From NCBI RefSeq assembly GCF_900111965.1, contig NZ_FOJT01000003.1, forward strand, positions 1 to 64,000: a DNA stretch of 64,000 bases, written 5' to 3'. Position 1 is the stretch's first letter. Every line of letters begins with the position of its first letter. Made by a program: the position numbers and the translations under genes. The notes under the pieces are model-generated. The model had not been told where the DNA came from and made no database searches. It worked only from the letters and a program-made list of their open reading frames with translations. Positions 8,736 to 17,929 of this stretch are shown here, one piece after another. The stretch is from Flavobacterium swingsii (lineage in GTDB: Bacteria; Bacteroidota; Bacteroidia; Flavobacteriales; Flavobacteriaceae).

Positions 8736-9197
8736 TTACTCTTCAGACAAAGGATAAATTGTTTCGTTTTTGATCATGCTCATCACAATATTACTGTGGT
8801 ATTGCCCAATATTAGGAATGTTTGCCAGTTTATTAATGATAAAGTCATTGTAAGATTCAATGTCTCTAGTTGCGATTTTCAACATATAATCGTAAACACC
8901 AGATAAACTGGTAATTTCCATAATTTCAGGAATGTCAATTATTATATTTTCAAACGCTAATAAATGCTCCTTAGACTGCATTTTTAGGGTAATATTACAA
9001 TAAGCAAATAGTTTGATACCTACTTTGTATGGATCTAAAATAACCGCTCTTTTTTTAATGACACCTGATTCTTCAAGATGTTTTATCCTTTCATAGGTTG
9101 GAGAATAGGAAAGTCCAACTAATGCCGCAACATCTTTTACAGAAATAGTACAATCTTTTTGTAAAACATTAAGTATTCTTGCGTCAATTTTATCCAT
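8736..9197 (-). CDS. Lrp/AsnC family transcriptional regulator
   Basis: 153 residues. An N-terminal winged helix-turn-helix (about 1-60, IDARILNVLQKDCTISVKDV then LVGLSYSPTYERIKHLEESG) is followed by the alpha/beta ligand-binding and oligomerisation domain (about 65-145, ending IPNIGQYHSNIVMSM). Such proteins sense amino acids and often control neighbouring biosynthetic genes, so the arginine operon is a candidate target; nothing in the sequence proves this. It is convergent with argH, and the hairpin at 9220-9240 separates it from tatA upstream. Confidence 0.93.
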   Translation of the reverse strand: MDKIDARILNVLQKDCTISVKDVAALVGLSYSPTYERIKHLEESGVIKKRAVILDPYKVGIKLFAYCNITLKMQSKEHLLAFENIIIDIPEIMEITSLSGVYDYMLKIATRDIESYNDFIINKLANIPNIGQYHSNIVMSMIKNETIYPLSEE

Positions 9198-9219
9198 ACA
9201 TGTGCTGTTAAATAGAAAA

Positions 9220-9240
9220 AAGAGTAATAAAATTACTCTT
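9220..9240 (-). terminator. Intrinsic terminator of tatA
   Basis: The complement forms a 9-bp stem AAGAGTAAT/ATTACTCTT (arms 9232-9240 and 9220-9228) followed by TTTTTCT. The stem includes the tatA stop codon at 9233-9235. Confidence 0.75.
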
Positions 9241-9409
9241 TAGTTTCTTCTTTTTTAGAATCTGCAGGTTCGTCACCTTTTGCAGCATTTTTGAATTCTT
9301 TGATTCCGCTACCAAGACCTTTCATCAATTCTGGAATTTTTTTACCTCCAAAAAGTAATAAAACAACTGCCAATATCATTAATATCTCTGTAACTCCAAA
9401 TTTTCCCAT
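9233..9409 (-). CDS. tatA: Sec-independent translocase subunit TatA/E
   Basis: The 58-residue product starts [10 protein letters not shown], then a single membrane helix ([18 protein letters not shown], about 9-26), the conserved [17 protein letters not shown] amphipathic helix and an acidic/lysine-rich tail. TatA multimers form the pore of the twin-arginine system that exports folded proteins. An upstream in-frame start at 9457 would add 16 residues before the membrane helix that TatA proteins lack, so the internal ATG is preferred. No tatC is in the window. Confidence 0.92.
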   Translation of the reverse strand: MGKFGVTEILMILAVVLLLFGGKKIPELMKGLGSGIKEFKNAAKGDEPADSKKEETKE

Positions 9410-9536
9410 GATAGATAAAATTATGCTTTCGCAATTTAAAAATAAAACATCAAGCAAAGATATTAAAGAATTTAATAAACCTTTATTTTTTTAACGATTT
9501 ATTATTACTAATAAACTAACTACGCGTTCTAATTAT

Positions 9537-9544
9537 TATATTTG
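9537..9544 (+). promoter_or_regulatory. -7 promoter element (TATATTTG)
   Basis: TAnnTTTG match 19 nt before the ATG at 9563. No TTG is found at the expected -33 spacing. Confidence 0.5.
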
Positions 9545-9562
9545 TTGTAATTATTGTAATTT

Positions 9563-10042
9563 ATGTCAGAAAAAAGATTAAAAAGGAAAGCATTTTTCGA
9601 TAAAATAAAAACAAAACGAAGATTGATTATTTTGAACGAAGAAACTTTTGAAGAAAAATTTTCTTTCAAACTCAATATTATTAACGTCTTTATTGTGGCT
9701 ACTCTTGGGGCTATATTTCTTATTTCGATAACAAGTTATATCATAGCATTTACACCACTTCGCGAATATATTCCAGGATATGCTTCGACACAACTAAAAA
9801 AAGATGCACTAAATTTAGGGCTCAAATCGGACTCTTTAGAATTTGCTTTAAAGAAAAATGACGCCTACATACAATCTGTTAAAAAAGTGTTAACAGGCGA
9901 TTTAGAATATGCCAAAGTCAATAAAGATTCAATCATGGCATCAGAATATGTAGACCCTTCCGAATATAATTTTGAAGCCTCGCCAGAAGAACTCGAACTC
10001 AGAAAAAAAGTCGAAGCAGAATCTAAAAAAGTTAAAAAATAA
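9563..10042 (+). CDS. Single-pass membrane protein of unknown function, upstream of GH3
   Basis: 159 residues. A lysine/arginine-rich cytoplasmic N-terminus (1-38) is followed by one membrane helix at about 42-63 (VFIVATLGAIFLISITSYII), then the segment FTPLREYIPGYASTQLKKDA and a predicted helical, charged periplasmic tail ending in a Lys-rich stretch. I recall the N-terminal half resembling flavobacterial proteins annotated as M23 peptidases, but no LytM domain or HxH motif is present here. It may be a short form or a scaffold. It has its own promoter and precedes the GH3 gene by 20 nt. Function unknown. Confidence 0.75.
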   Translation: MSEKRLKRKAFFDKIKTKRRLIILNEETFEEKFSFKLNIINVFIVATLGAIFLISITSYIIAFTPLREYIPGYASTQLKKDALNLGLKSDSLEFALKKNDAYIQSVKKVLTGDLEYAKVNKDSIMASEYVDPSEYNFEASPEELELRKKVEAESKKVKK

Positions 10043-10062
10043 GAGCCTAAAGCCTTTTACAA

Positions 10063-11565
10063 ATGTCAACAAAATCCTTTTTAGCCAAACAATTTGCAAA
10101 AAAAATTCATAAAAAAACCCTGAAATGGGTTCAAAATCCTATTGAAACCCAGCAAAAAGTTTTTCAAGATTTAATTCATCAAGCAAATAATACAAAGTTT
10201 GGAAAAGATCATAATTTCAGTAAAATTAAAACTTTTGAAGATTTTGTAAAACAAGTTCCTATAAGAGATTACGAAGAATTAAAGCCCTATGTTGACAAGG
10301 TTGTAAATGGAGAAAAAGACATTCTTTGGAAAGGAAAACCACTATATTTTGCTAAAACATCAGGAACAACTTCAGGCGCAAAATACATTCCACTTACAAA
10401 AGAATCGATGCCTTTTCATATCGAAGCAGCAAGAAATGCCATTTTAAGTTATATTCACGAAACAGGAAAATCAGATTTTGTAAACGGGAAAATGATTTTC
10501 TTGCAAGGAAGCCCAATTCTTGAAGAAAAAAACGGAATCAAATTAGGAAGATTATCAGGAATCGTAGCGCATTTTGTCCCAAAATATTTGCAAAAAAACC
10601 GAATGCCATCTTGGGAAACTAATTGTATTGATGATTGGGAAACCAAAGTAAATGCTGTTGTAGAAGAAACTTTTAATGAAAACATGACGGTCATTTCTGG
10701 AATTCCGTCGTGGGTGCAAATGTATTTCGAGAAACTGCATCAAAAAGCCGGAAAACCAGTAGGAGAATTGTTTAAAAACTTCAATTTATTCATTTACGGC
10801 GGCGTAAATTATGAACCTTACCGAGCCAAATTCGAAAATCTTATTGGACGAAAAGTAGATTCAATTGAGCTTTTTCCTGCTTCCGAAGGATTTTTTGCTT
10901 ATCAAGATTCTCAGAAAGAAAAAGGAATGCTTCTTTTATTAAATTCAGGAATTTTTTATGAGTTTGTAAAATCTGATGAATTTTTTACCGAAAACCCCAA
11001 ACGACTTACCATTGGCGAAGTCGAATTGGGCGTAAATTATGTTTTAATCATTTCTACCAACGCAGGACTTTGGGCTTATAATATTGGCGACACAGTTCAG
11101 TTTACGTCTTTAAAACCTTATCGCGTAATAGTTTCTGGGCGTATCAAACATTATATTTCGGCTTTTGGCGAACACGTAATCGGAAAAGAAGTAGAAAGCG
11201 CCATGCAAGAAGCCATGCAAAATACAGCGGTTAGTGTAAACGAATTTACGGTGGCGCCACAAATTTCTCCAGCAACTGGATTACCTTACCATGAATGGTT
11301 TATCGAGTTTGAAAATGAGCCAGAAAACATCGAAAATTTTGCTTTGCAGGTAGATGATGCGATGAGAAAGCAAAATACTTATTACGATGATTTAATCGTT
11401 GGTCATGTGTTACGAACACTTGTAATTACTAAGGTTAATAAAAATGGATTTCAGGATTATATGAAATCTATCGGGAAATTGGGCGGACAAAATAAAATCC
11501 CAAGATTGTCTAATGATAGAAACATTGCCCAAAAATTAGAAAAGGAAATAAATGATACAAAATAG
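10063..11565 (+). CDS. GH3 family acyl-adenylate-forming enzyme
   Basis: 500 residues. GH3 proteins belong to the ANL adenylating superfamily; plant members conjugate amino acids to auxin and jasmonate. The phosphate-binding loop KTSGTTSGAKYIPLT is at about 98-112, the YGGVNYEPYR segment near 246, and the WAYNIGDTVQF motif near 345, all consistent with a working adenylation site. Bacterial members have no assigned substrate. It lies 20 nt after the membrane protein gene and overlaps the next gene by 14 nt, so the three probably form one transcript. Substrate cannot be inferred. Confidence 0.9.
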   Translation: MSTKSFLAKQFAKKIHKKTLKWVQNPIETQQKVFQDLIHQANNTKFGKDHNFSKIKTFEDFVKQVPIRDYEELKPYVDKVVNGEKDILWKGKPLYFAKTSGTTSGAKYIPLTKESMPFHIEAARNAILSYIHETGKSDFVNGKMIFLQGSPILEEKNGIKLGRLSGIVAHFVPKYLQKNRMPSWETNCIDDWETKVNAVVEETFNENMTVISGIPSWVQMYFEKLHQKAGKPVGELFKNFNLFIYGGVNYEPYRAKFENLIGRKVDSIELFPASEGFFAYQDSQKEKGMLLLLNSGIFYEFVKSDEFFTENPKRLTIGEVELGVNYVLIISTNAGLWAYNIGDTVQFTSLKPYRVIVSGRIKHYISAFGEHVIGKEVESAMQEAMQNTAVSVNEFTVAPQISPATGLPYHEWFIEFENEPENIENFALQVDDAMRKQNTYYDDLIVGHVLRTLVITKVNKNGFQDYMKSIGKLGGQNKIPRLSNDRNIAQKLEKEINDTK

Positions 11566-12436
11566 ATTTTTAATTTGCTTATTTTTAGTAAGTTTTTCGA
11601 TTACCGCTCAAATAAAAGGAGTTGTAAAAGACAGTATTTCAGGAAAACCAATTCCGTATGTAAGTGTTTGGATTCAAAACGAAAATATTGGCACAACTAC
11701 CGAAGAAAATGGAGAATTTATAATCAATTTGATGGAGAAAAACAAAAACTTAATATTTTCTGCATTGGGTTTTGAAAAGAAAATTATTAAAGCTTCAAAA
11801 GCCATTTTGGTGAACCTAAAACCAATAGCTTATCAATTAGATGAGGTTGTAATTTCCGAAGAAAAATTAGAAACAAAAGTAGTAGAAATAGGTAAAACAG
11901 ACAATCAAATTTATCAATCGTTTGATAACGGACCAAGAGTTGACACAAAATATTTTCCCTATCGCGCAACTTACAAAAAAACAAAATTTATAAAGAAAGT
12001 CACTATTGAAACTGACAGTAGAATAGAAAACGCTACAATTAAAATCCATTTTTATAGCGTCGATGCAAATGGTTTTCCTGGCGAAGAATTGCTAGACAAA
12101 GACTTTATTGTTTCGATAAAAAAAGGAACAAAAAAGAATTTTTTCGACGTAACAAAATTTAACCTAACAATGCCTAAAAAAGGACTTTTTGTTGGATTTG
12201 AAAAATTAATTATAGAAAAAAACAAACTAGAAAAAACTATTACCGATTCGCAAACAAATAAAACTGAAATACAAAAAAAATACTTTCCTCTTGTGATGTA
12301 TAATTTTGTAGAAAGAGACTTTTTATATACTTTCTCAGGCGGAAAATGGAACAGACAAACCAAGCATAATGACATCGATTCGTCAGACAAAATTATGATG
12401 TACGAACCAGCAATAAACCTAATTCTTACCAACTAA
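11552..12436 (+). CDS. Secreted CarboxypepD_reg-like protein
   Basis: 294 residues. A signal peptide (about 1-19, MIQNRFLICLFLVSFSITAQ) is followed by a carboxypeptidase-regulatory-like beta-sandwich at about 20-95, with the usual KGVVKDSISGKPIPYVSVWI opening and GTTTEENGEF turn. The remaining 200 residues have predicted beta structure and no family I recognise. Such domains occur in exported and TonB-linked Bacteroidota proteins. The ATG lies in the last codons of the GH3 gene (14-nt overlap), which suggests coupled expression with a cytoplasmic adenylating enzyme. Function unknown. Confidence 0.85.
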   Translation: MIQNRFLICLFLVSFSITAQIKGVVKDSISGKPIPYVSVWIQNENIGTTTEENGEFIINLMEKNKNLIFSALGFEKKIIKASKAILVNLKPIAYQLDEVVISEEKLETKVVEIGKTDNQIYQSFDNGPRVDTKYFPYRATYKKTKFIKKVTIETDSRIENATIKIHFYSVDANGFPGEELLDKDFIVSIKKGTKKNFFDVTKFNLTMPKKGLFVGFEKLIIEKNKLEKTITDSQTNKTEIQKKYFPLVMYNFVERDFLYTFSGGKWNRQTKHNDIDSSDKIMMYEPAINLILTN

Positions 12437-12448
12437 ATATAAAAATCG

Positions 12449-12456
12449 TATCTTTG
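12449..12456 (+). promoter_or_regulatory. -7 promoter element (TATCTTTG)
   Basis: TAnnTTTG match 22 nt before the ATG at 12479, in the 42-nt gap after the preceding gene. No TTG -33 is visible. Confidence 0.5.
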
Positions 12457-12478
12457 TCGGTTATAAAATTAAAATTTA

Positions 12479-14173
12479 ATGAAGGAAATTAAAAACATTT
12501 CGCGCTCACGAGCGCAAGAATCGTCGGCAGCTATCGAACGATTGTACATTACAATGCGTCATTTATTCAACAGAGGTTTCTACAAACCAATGGGAATTTC
12601 TGGAGAAACTTTAAGAGAAGCATTACTGGCATTAAGACCCGAAATATATGGGACTATTGCCGAAGAAAAAGTAGAACTAAACGGGTTACTATACGTTATA
12701 GAGCGTCTTCCAGTAGGAATTGAAGAATGTCGTTACATCAATTTAACATCGGACGAAGGTTATTCTAACTCACACTTTCAAGCCATTGTTCCGCCAAAAC
12801 GTAGAAGAAATTGCTACCGAATTGATGACGAACAAATGAATGTAGAAATCACACGTGGTCGTTCAGATATTTATGATATTCTGACGCATTTAACGTTTAT
12901 ATTCATCGAATCTCACAAAATTAAAGATAGAGTTCTTATTGATGAAGACGGACGAGTATCTCGCGATTGGGAAAAACTAGAACAAGCCGCGCTACAAAAC
13001 AAAAAACTAACATTAATAGAAAGAGAAAAAGCTATTTCTCACGCAGCCAATATTTTAGGAAGAACATTTGCCGAGGTAAAAGATATTTACGAAAGTTTTG
13101 GAAACACTGCAGCGCCAGATCGTTTCTTACATATTATTTATTGGTTAGGGAAAATCGCTATCGAAGAAGTGGTTGATAATAACAAAAGAACCATCACTTT
13201 TAGCCCAATTTTAAGAGAAAGATTAGGACACCACATTCACGGAGAAATTTGGGCAAATGATATTAAAGAAGTTTTGCAAAAAAACAATTTATTATCTAGA
13301 CCAATCCACGTAATTAGTGCCAATATGCACAGTGTGATGAACTCTATTTTTGCAACTCACGTGCTTAAAACAAAATTTAAAGACAAATCAGATTTCGATA
13401 TTTACGAAGAATTAAGCAAGTCTGGGGCCAATGATGTTCGTGATAAAGTAGAAGAATTTGCGATAAAACACGGTATGATTTCTTTGCCAGACACATCGGG
13501 AACCAATATTGATGTTCAAATCTTTGATACTGCTAAAATCGATTGGACAAAATCGGCTTTCGCCAAAGCAAAAATCGGCGAAGTTTCGCCAGTTTTAATT
13601 GTTATGGATTATGCTTTCGGAGAACAAGCTTTTGAAACTATCGATGAGTTATTGAAACCTTACAAAGTAGGAAAAGAGAAAACGTTCCTAAATGTAGAAT
13701 CGGTTTCTATCATGGGAAAAGCAGGTATTCTAGAAGGCGGAAAAGGAGATATTATGATTCCTAATGCGCATATAAACGAAGGAACAGCCGATAATTACCC
13801 GTTTCACAACGAATTAACTGCACAAATGTTTGAAGGAAATGACATTCCAGTTTTTGCAGGACCAATGATTACAGTTTTGGGAACATCTTTACAAAACAGA
13901 GATTTATTAAAGTTTTTCCACGAATCTACTTGGGAAGCCATCGGACTAGAAATGGAAGGATCTTATTACCAAAAAGCAATTCAAAGTGCATCAAAAATTA
14001 GAAAAAGTATCAACGAAAATGTAAAAGTTCGTTACGCTTATTACGCTTCAGATAATCCTCTAGAAACAGGAAGTACGCTAGCTTCAGGTGGTTTAGGAAC
14101 AACAGGTGTAAAACCAACGTACTTGATTACCATTAAGATATTAGAACAAATTTTTAACGTAAATAAATTATAA
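12479..14173 (+). CDS. DUF6909 family protein with nucleoside phosphorylase-like C-terminal half
   Basis: 564 residues, conserved in Flavobacteriia and, as I recall, once annotated as AMP nucleosidase. The N-terminal half (about 1-360) is mostly charged helices and matches no enzyme I know. The C-terminal half (about 370-560) has features of the PNP/UDP phosphorylase fold: VLIVMDYAFGEQAFETIDEL, NVESVSIMGKAGIL, PNAHINEGTADNYPF and a late GLEMEGSYYQKAI segment near 488-500 resembling the EMEG ribose-binding motif. A nucleoside or nucleotide cleavage role is possible but unproven. It has its own promoter and shares a TAATG overlap with rfbC. Confidence 0.8.
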   Translation: MKEIKNISRSRAQESSAAIERLYITMRHLFNRGFYKPMGISGETLREALLALRPEIYGTIAEEKVELNGLLYVIERLPVGIEECRYINLTSDEGYSNSHFQAIVPPKRRRNCYRIDDEQMNVEITRGRSDIYDILTHLTFIFIESHKIKDRVLIDEDGRVSRDWEKLEQAALQNKKLTLIEREKAISHAANILGRTFAEVKDIYESFGNTAAPDRFLHIIYWLGKIAIEEVVDNNKRTITFSPILRERLGHHIHGEIWANDIKEVLQKNNLLSRPIHVISANMHSVMNSIFATHVLKTKFKDKSDFDIYEELSKSGANDVRDKVEEFAIKHGMISLPDTSGTNIDVQIFDTAKIDWTKSAFAKAKIGEVSPVLIVMDYAFGEQAFETIDELLKPYKVGKEKTFLNVESVSIMGKAGILEGGKGDIMIPNAHINEGTADNYPFHNELTAQMFEGNDIPVFAGPMITVLGTSLQNRDLLKFFHESTWEAIGLEMEGSYYQKAIQSASKIRKSINENVKVRYAYYASDNPLETGSTLASGGLGTTGVKPTYLITIKILEQIFNVNKL

Positions 14174-14724
14174 TGAATTTTATTGCAACTAATTTAACAG
14201 GTTGTTTTGTGCTTGAACCGAAGATTTTTCATGATGACCGAGGTTATTTTATGGAAAGTTTTAATGAAAAAACTTTCGAAAAAGGAATTGGACAAAAAGT
14301 TCATTTCATACAGGACAATCAGTCGTATTCGTCAAAAGGAGTTTTGCGTGGTTTGCATTATCAAACAGGCGAACATGCTCAGGCAAAATTAGTGCGAGTA
14401 TTGCAAGGCGAAGTGTTGGATATTGCTGTCGATATTCGTCCAGAATCGCCAACTTACGGACAGTCATTTTCTATATTATTAAGTGCCGAAAATCAGAAAC
14501 AATTGTTTATTCCGAGAGGATTTGCACACGGTTTTTTGGTAACTAGCGAAACGGCAACTTTCTTTTATAAATGCGATAATTTTTACAACAAAGAAAGCGA
14601 AGGCGGAATAATTTATAATGATTCAGCTTTAAAAATAGATTGGAATTTTCCTGAAAATGAATTGATTATTTCCGAAAAAGATGCGATTTTGCCAACACTA
14701 GAAAACGCCAAAAAAGTATGGTAA
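14173..14724 (+). CDS. rfbC: dTDP-4-dehydrorhamnose 3,5-epimerase
   Basis: 183-residue RmlC cupin. Catalytic His62 lies in VLRGLHYQTG, with GEVLDIAVDIRPESPTYG and IPRGFAHGFLV around the substrate pocket. It epimerises dTDP-4-keto-6-deoxyglucose on the way to dTDP-L-rhamnose for surface polysaccharide. The ATG overlaps the stop of the DUF6909 gene by one base, and rfbD begins inside its 3' end. No rfbA or rfbB is in this locus. Confidence 0.95.
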   Translation: MNFIATNLTGCFVLEPKIFHDDRGYFMESFNEKTFEKGIGQKVHFIQDNQSYSSKGVLRGLHYQTGEHAQAKLVRVLQGEVLDIAVDIRPESPTYGQSFSILLSAENQKQLFIPRGFAHGFLVTSETATFFYKCDNFYNKESEGGIIYNDSALKIDWNFPENELIISEKDAILPTLENAKKVW

Positions 14725-15575
14725 TTTTAGTTACAGGAGCATCGGGACAATTAGGTCAATCGATTCAGTTTATTGCTTCAAATTATGCTGATTGCGAATT
14801 TATTTTTGCTTCATCACAAGATTTAGACATTACAAATCAAGACCGAGTAAACAATTTTTTTGATACCAATAAAATCAATTTTTGTATAAATGCTGCAGCC
14901 TACACAGCTGTTGATAAGGCCGAATCTGAAACAGAAAAAGCAGAAGCTATTAATGTTGTTGGGCCAAAAAATTTAGCGATTGCTTGCAAAAAAAACAATG
15001 CAAAACTAATACACATTTCGACCGATTTTGTTTTTGATGGCGCATCAAACAAACCTTATTCAGAAACTGACGAAACAAATCCGTTAAACATTTATGGTAA
15101 AACAAAACTAGACGGAGAGCAAGCGGTCAGAGATAATATTGATGAATATTTTATCATTAGAACTTCTTGGGTTTATTCTCAATTTGGTAATAATTTTATG
15201 AAAACCATGTTGCGATTAGCATCAGAAAGAGATAGTTTGAGCATTGTTTCAGACCAAATCGGTTCGCCAACAAATGCGGTCGATTTAGCTAAAGCGATTA
15301 TGCAAATAGTTTCTCACACTGAGCGTAGTCGAAGTGCCAACACCCAATACGGAATTTACAATTTTAGTAATGAAGGCATAGCAAGTTGGTATGATTTTGC
15401 TGTAGAAATTTTTAAAATAAATAATGTTGTTATCGATGTAAATCCAATTCCAACCGAAGCATTCCCTACACCAGCAAAAAGACCAAAATACAGTCTTTTA
15501 GACAAATCGAAAATAAAAAACACTTTCGGAATCGAAATAAAAACTTGGCAAGAATCGCTATTGCAAACGCTATAA
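14718..15575 (+). CDS. rfbD: dTDP-4-dehydrorhamnose reductase
   Basis: 285-residue short-chain dehydrogenase. The nucleotide loop is GASGQLG (7-13), with STDFVFDG (101-108) and the catalytic pair Tyr126/Lys130 in YGKTK. It makes dTDP-L-rhamnose using NAD(P)H. A peptide [12 protein letters not shown] (199-210) sits just before the conserved [10 protein letters not shown] strand. It is encoded by an interspersed GAGCGTAGTCGAAGTG-type repeat and looks like an in-frame insertion into a surface loop; all catalytic motifs remain. It starts 7 nt inside rfbC. Confidence 0.94.
   Translation: MVILVTGASGQLGQSIQFIASNYADCEFIFASSQDLDITNQDRVNNFFDTNKINFCINAAAYTAVDKAESETEKAEAINVVGPKNLAIACKKNNAKLIHISTDFVFDGASNKPYSETDETNPLNIYGKTKLDGEQAVRDNIDEYFIIRTSWVYSQFGNNFMKTMLRLASERDSLSIVSDQIGSPTNAVDLAKAIMQIVSHTERSRSANTQYGIYNFSNEGIASWYDFAVEIFKINNVVIDVNPIPTEAFPTPAKRPKYSLLDKSKIKNTFGIEIKTWQESLLQTL
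15315..15336. repeat. Short interspersed repeat inside rfbD
   Basis: CACTGAGCGTAGTCGAAGTG resembles the TGAGCGNAGTCGAA element scattered in flavobacterial genomes. It has CACT/AGTG ends and is read in-frame as HTERSRSA. Confidence 0.6.
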
Positions 15576-15579
15576 AAAA

Positions 15580-16563
15580 ATGAAAAGAATACTAATAACA
15601 GGAGCGGCAGGGTTTTTAGGTTCGCATTTGTGTGATCGATTTATCAAAGAAGGTTATCATGTTATCGGAATGGATAATCTGATTACGGGTGATCTAAAAA
15701 ACATCGAACATTTATTCAAATTAGAGCATTTTGAGTTTTATCATCACGATATTTCAAAATTCGTGCATGTTGCAGGCGATTTAGATTATATTCTGCATTT
15801 TGCATCGCCAGCAAGCCCAATAGATTATTTAAAGATTCCCATTCAAACCCTAAAAGTAGGTTCGTTAGGAACACATAATTTACTTGGATTGGCAAGAGTA
15901 AAAGGCGCAAGAATCTTAATAGCTTCTACATCGGAAGTTTACGGAGATCCATTGGTTCACCCACAAACCGAAGAATATTTTGGTAATGTAAACACAATAG
16001 GACCAAGAGGAGTTTATGATGAAGCCAAACGTTTTCAGGAATCAATCACAATGGCTTACCACCGTTTTCACGGATTAGAAACTAGAATTGTGCGTATTTT
16101 CAATACCTATGGCCCAAGAATGCGACTCAATGATGGTCGTGTTATTCCGGCATTTATTGGTCAAGCATTGCGTGGTGAAGATCTGACTATTTTTGGAAAT
16201 GGTTTGCAAACCCGTTCTTTTTGTTATGTAGATGATCAAGTAGAAGGAATTTTTAGATTGTTACATTCAGATTATGTTTATCCAGTAAATATTGGAAATC
16301 CGGACGAAATAACTATTAAAGATTTTGCCGAAGAAATTATAAAGCTCACAGGAACAAATCAGAAAATTGTGTATCACGATTTACCAGAAAATGATCCGTT
16401 GCAAAGACAACCTGATACAACAAAAGCCAAAGAATTATTAGGTTGGGAAGCTAAGGTTTCTCGTTCTGAAGGAATGAAAATTACTTACGAATATTTTAAA
16501 TCATTACCGCAAGAAGAATTATTAAAAGAAGAACATAAAGATTTTTCAGGTTATATCCGTTAA
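15580..16563 (+). CDS. UDP-glucuronate decarboxylase (UDP-xylose synthase)-like SDR
   Basis: 327-residue extended SDR. NAD loop GAAGFLG (8-14), [10 protein letters not shown] (115-124), and catalytic Tyr146/Lys150 in GVYDEAKR. The motifs [22 protein letters not shown] and [10 protein letters not shown] are those of UDP-glucuronic acid decarboxylases, which make UDP-xylose or its 4-keto intermediate. It follows rfbD by 4 nt and precedes the initiating sugar transferase by 7 nt, so it belongs to the polysaccharide operon. UDP-glucose 4-epimerase is a less likely alternative. Confidence 0.87.
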   Translation: MKRILITGAAGFLGSHLCDRFIKEGYHVIGMDNLITGDLKNIEHLFKLEHFEFYHHDISKFVHVAGDLDYILHFASPASPIDYLKIPIQTLKVGSLGTHNLLGLARVKGARILIASTSEVYGDPLVHPQTEEYFGNVNTIGPRGVYDEAKRFQESITMAYHRFHGLETRIVRIFNTYGPRMRLNDGRVIPAFIGQALRGEDLTIFGNGLQTRSFCYVDDQVEGIFRLLHSDYVYPVNIGNPDEITIKDFAEEIIKLTGTNQKIVYHDLPENDPLQRQPDTTKAKELLGWEAKVSRSEGMKITYEYFKSLPQEELLKEEHKDFSGYIR

Positions 16564-16570
16564 TTAAAAA

Positions 16571-17929
16571 ATGACAAAAGGTAGGTATTCGAAATATATA
16601 CGCCCAATAAGCATCATAATAGACTGTGTTTTGCTTGTTGTTTTAGCCAATTTTTTCTTGAAGAAATTTGCTATACAATTGCCGTATTTTATGATTTACC
16701 AACTGGTTTCTTGGTGCGTTCTGGCGTATTTCACAAAGTTTTACGAAGTATATCGCTTTACAAAACCTGTAGAAATCATGGGAATGTTATTTAAGCAATT
16801 GTTTTTGTTTTCATTATTTGTCATCACTTTTTTTTCTATTACAAGAGAAATAATTTTTAGTTTCCGACTCTTGTTATATTTCATCGGACTGTCATTTATT
16901 TGTATCACAATTTTCAAAGGATTATTATTTTATTATCTAAAAAAATACCGAATTGTTCTTGGCGGAAATTATCGAAACGTAATCATTGTAGGTTATACAG
17001 ATAGCTCGAAAAACTTGCAGCAATTATTTCAAAATCGACCAGATTATGGTTATCGTTTTAAAGGCTTTTTTTCTGATAAAATAAGCAATGAGAACACAAG
17101 AGGAAATGTTTCAAACATTCAAGACTTTGTTTTAGATAACAAGATAGATGATATTTATTGCGCTTTAGAAGAACTCTCGAGCGACCAACTAAAAGAACTA
17201 GTAGAATTTGCCGATTATTACAAGAAAACCATCAAATTTATACCAGAATCGAACGAGATTTATGCAAAAAACCTAAAAATAGATTATTACGAATTTTTCC
17301 CCATATTATCACTTAAACGAACACCGCTAAACGAGCCATTACTCAAGTTTATAAAGCGATTATTCGATATTTCATTTTCATTATTTATTATTATTTTTCT
17401 ACTTTCTTGGCTTATTCCTATTATTGCAATTTTGATAAAATTAGAATCAAAAGGACCAGTATTTTTCAAGCAAGGAAGACCAGGTTTAGATGAGAAAGAG
17501 TTTTTTTGTTACAAATTTCGTTCGATGGAAATAAACGACAAAACAGAAGAATCGGTAATAAAAAATGACCCACGAATTACTAAAATTGGTGCTCTTTTAA
17601 GAAGAACGAGTTTCGACGAAATGCCACAGTTTTTTAATGTATTTCTTGGCGATATGTCTATCGTTGGGCCAAGACCACACTTATGGTCACACAACAACGA
17701 ATACCAAACTAAAATCAGAAAATACAATTTAAGATTACACATAAAACCAGGAATTACAGGACTTGCGCAAGTAAAAGGGTTTAGAGGAGAAATAGAAACC
17801 GATGACGAAATGGTAAACAGAATAAAATATGATTTGTTTTATATTGAAAATTGGTCATTATTATTAGATGTAAAAATTATTGTGCTAACAGTAATTAATG
17901 TTTTTAAAGGACAAGAAAAAGCCTATTAA
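16571..17929 (+). CDS. Undecaprenyl-phosphate hexose-1-phosphate transferase (WcaJ-like)
   Basis: 452 residues. Four or five membrane helices lie in the first 120 residues, then a soluble nucleotide-binding-like region, another membrane segment at about 268-290 and the C-terminal bacterial sugar transferase domain, with ESKGPVFFKQGRPGLDEKEF, KFRSM, RRTSFDEMPQFFNV and IVGPRPH. It transfers the first sugar phosphate to undecaprenyl phosphate, starting O-antigen or exopolysaccharide assembly at the inner membrane. The stop overlaps the convergent glycosyltransferase gene by 4 nt. The sugar is not determinable here. Confidence 0.92.
   Translation: MTKGRYSKYIRPISIIIDCVLLVVLANFFLKKFAIQLPYFMIYQLVSWCVLAYFTKFYEVYRFTKPVEIMGMLFKQLFLFSLFVITFFSITREIIFSFRLLLYFIGLSFICITIFKGLLFYYLKKYRIVLGGNYRNVIIVGYTDSSKNLQQLFQNRPDYGYRFKGFFSDKISNENTRGNVSNIQDFVLDNKIDDIYCALEELSSDQLKELVEFADYYKKTIKFIPESNEIYAKNLKIDYYEFFPILSLKRTPLNEPLLKFIKRLFDISFSLFIIIFLLSWLIPIIAILIKLESKGPVFFKQGRPGLDEKEFFCYKFRSMEINDKTEESVIKNDPRITKIGALLRRTSFDEMPQFFNVFLGDMSIVGPRPHLWSHNNEYQTKIRKYNLRLHIKPGITGLAQVKGFRGEIETDDEMVNRIKYDLFYIENWSLLLDVKIIVLTVINVFKGQEKAY

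Noticed and set aside
12052..12432. Long antisense open frame opposite the CarboxypepD-like gene
   Set aside because: The plus-strand frame has a signal peptide and a recognisable domain; the antisense product has no family features and arises from AT-rich codon bias.
15297..15350. Frameshift or sequencing error in rfbD at the HTERSRSA peptide
   Set aside because: The frame is the same on both sides and the inserted length is a multiple of three; a repeat insertion explains it better.
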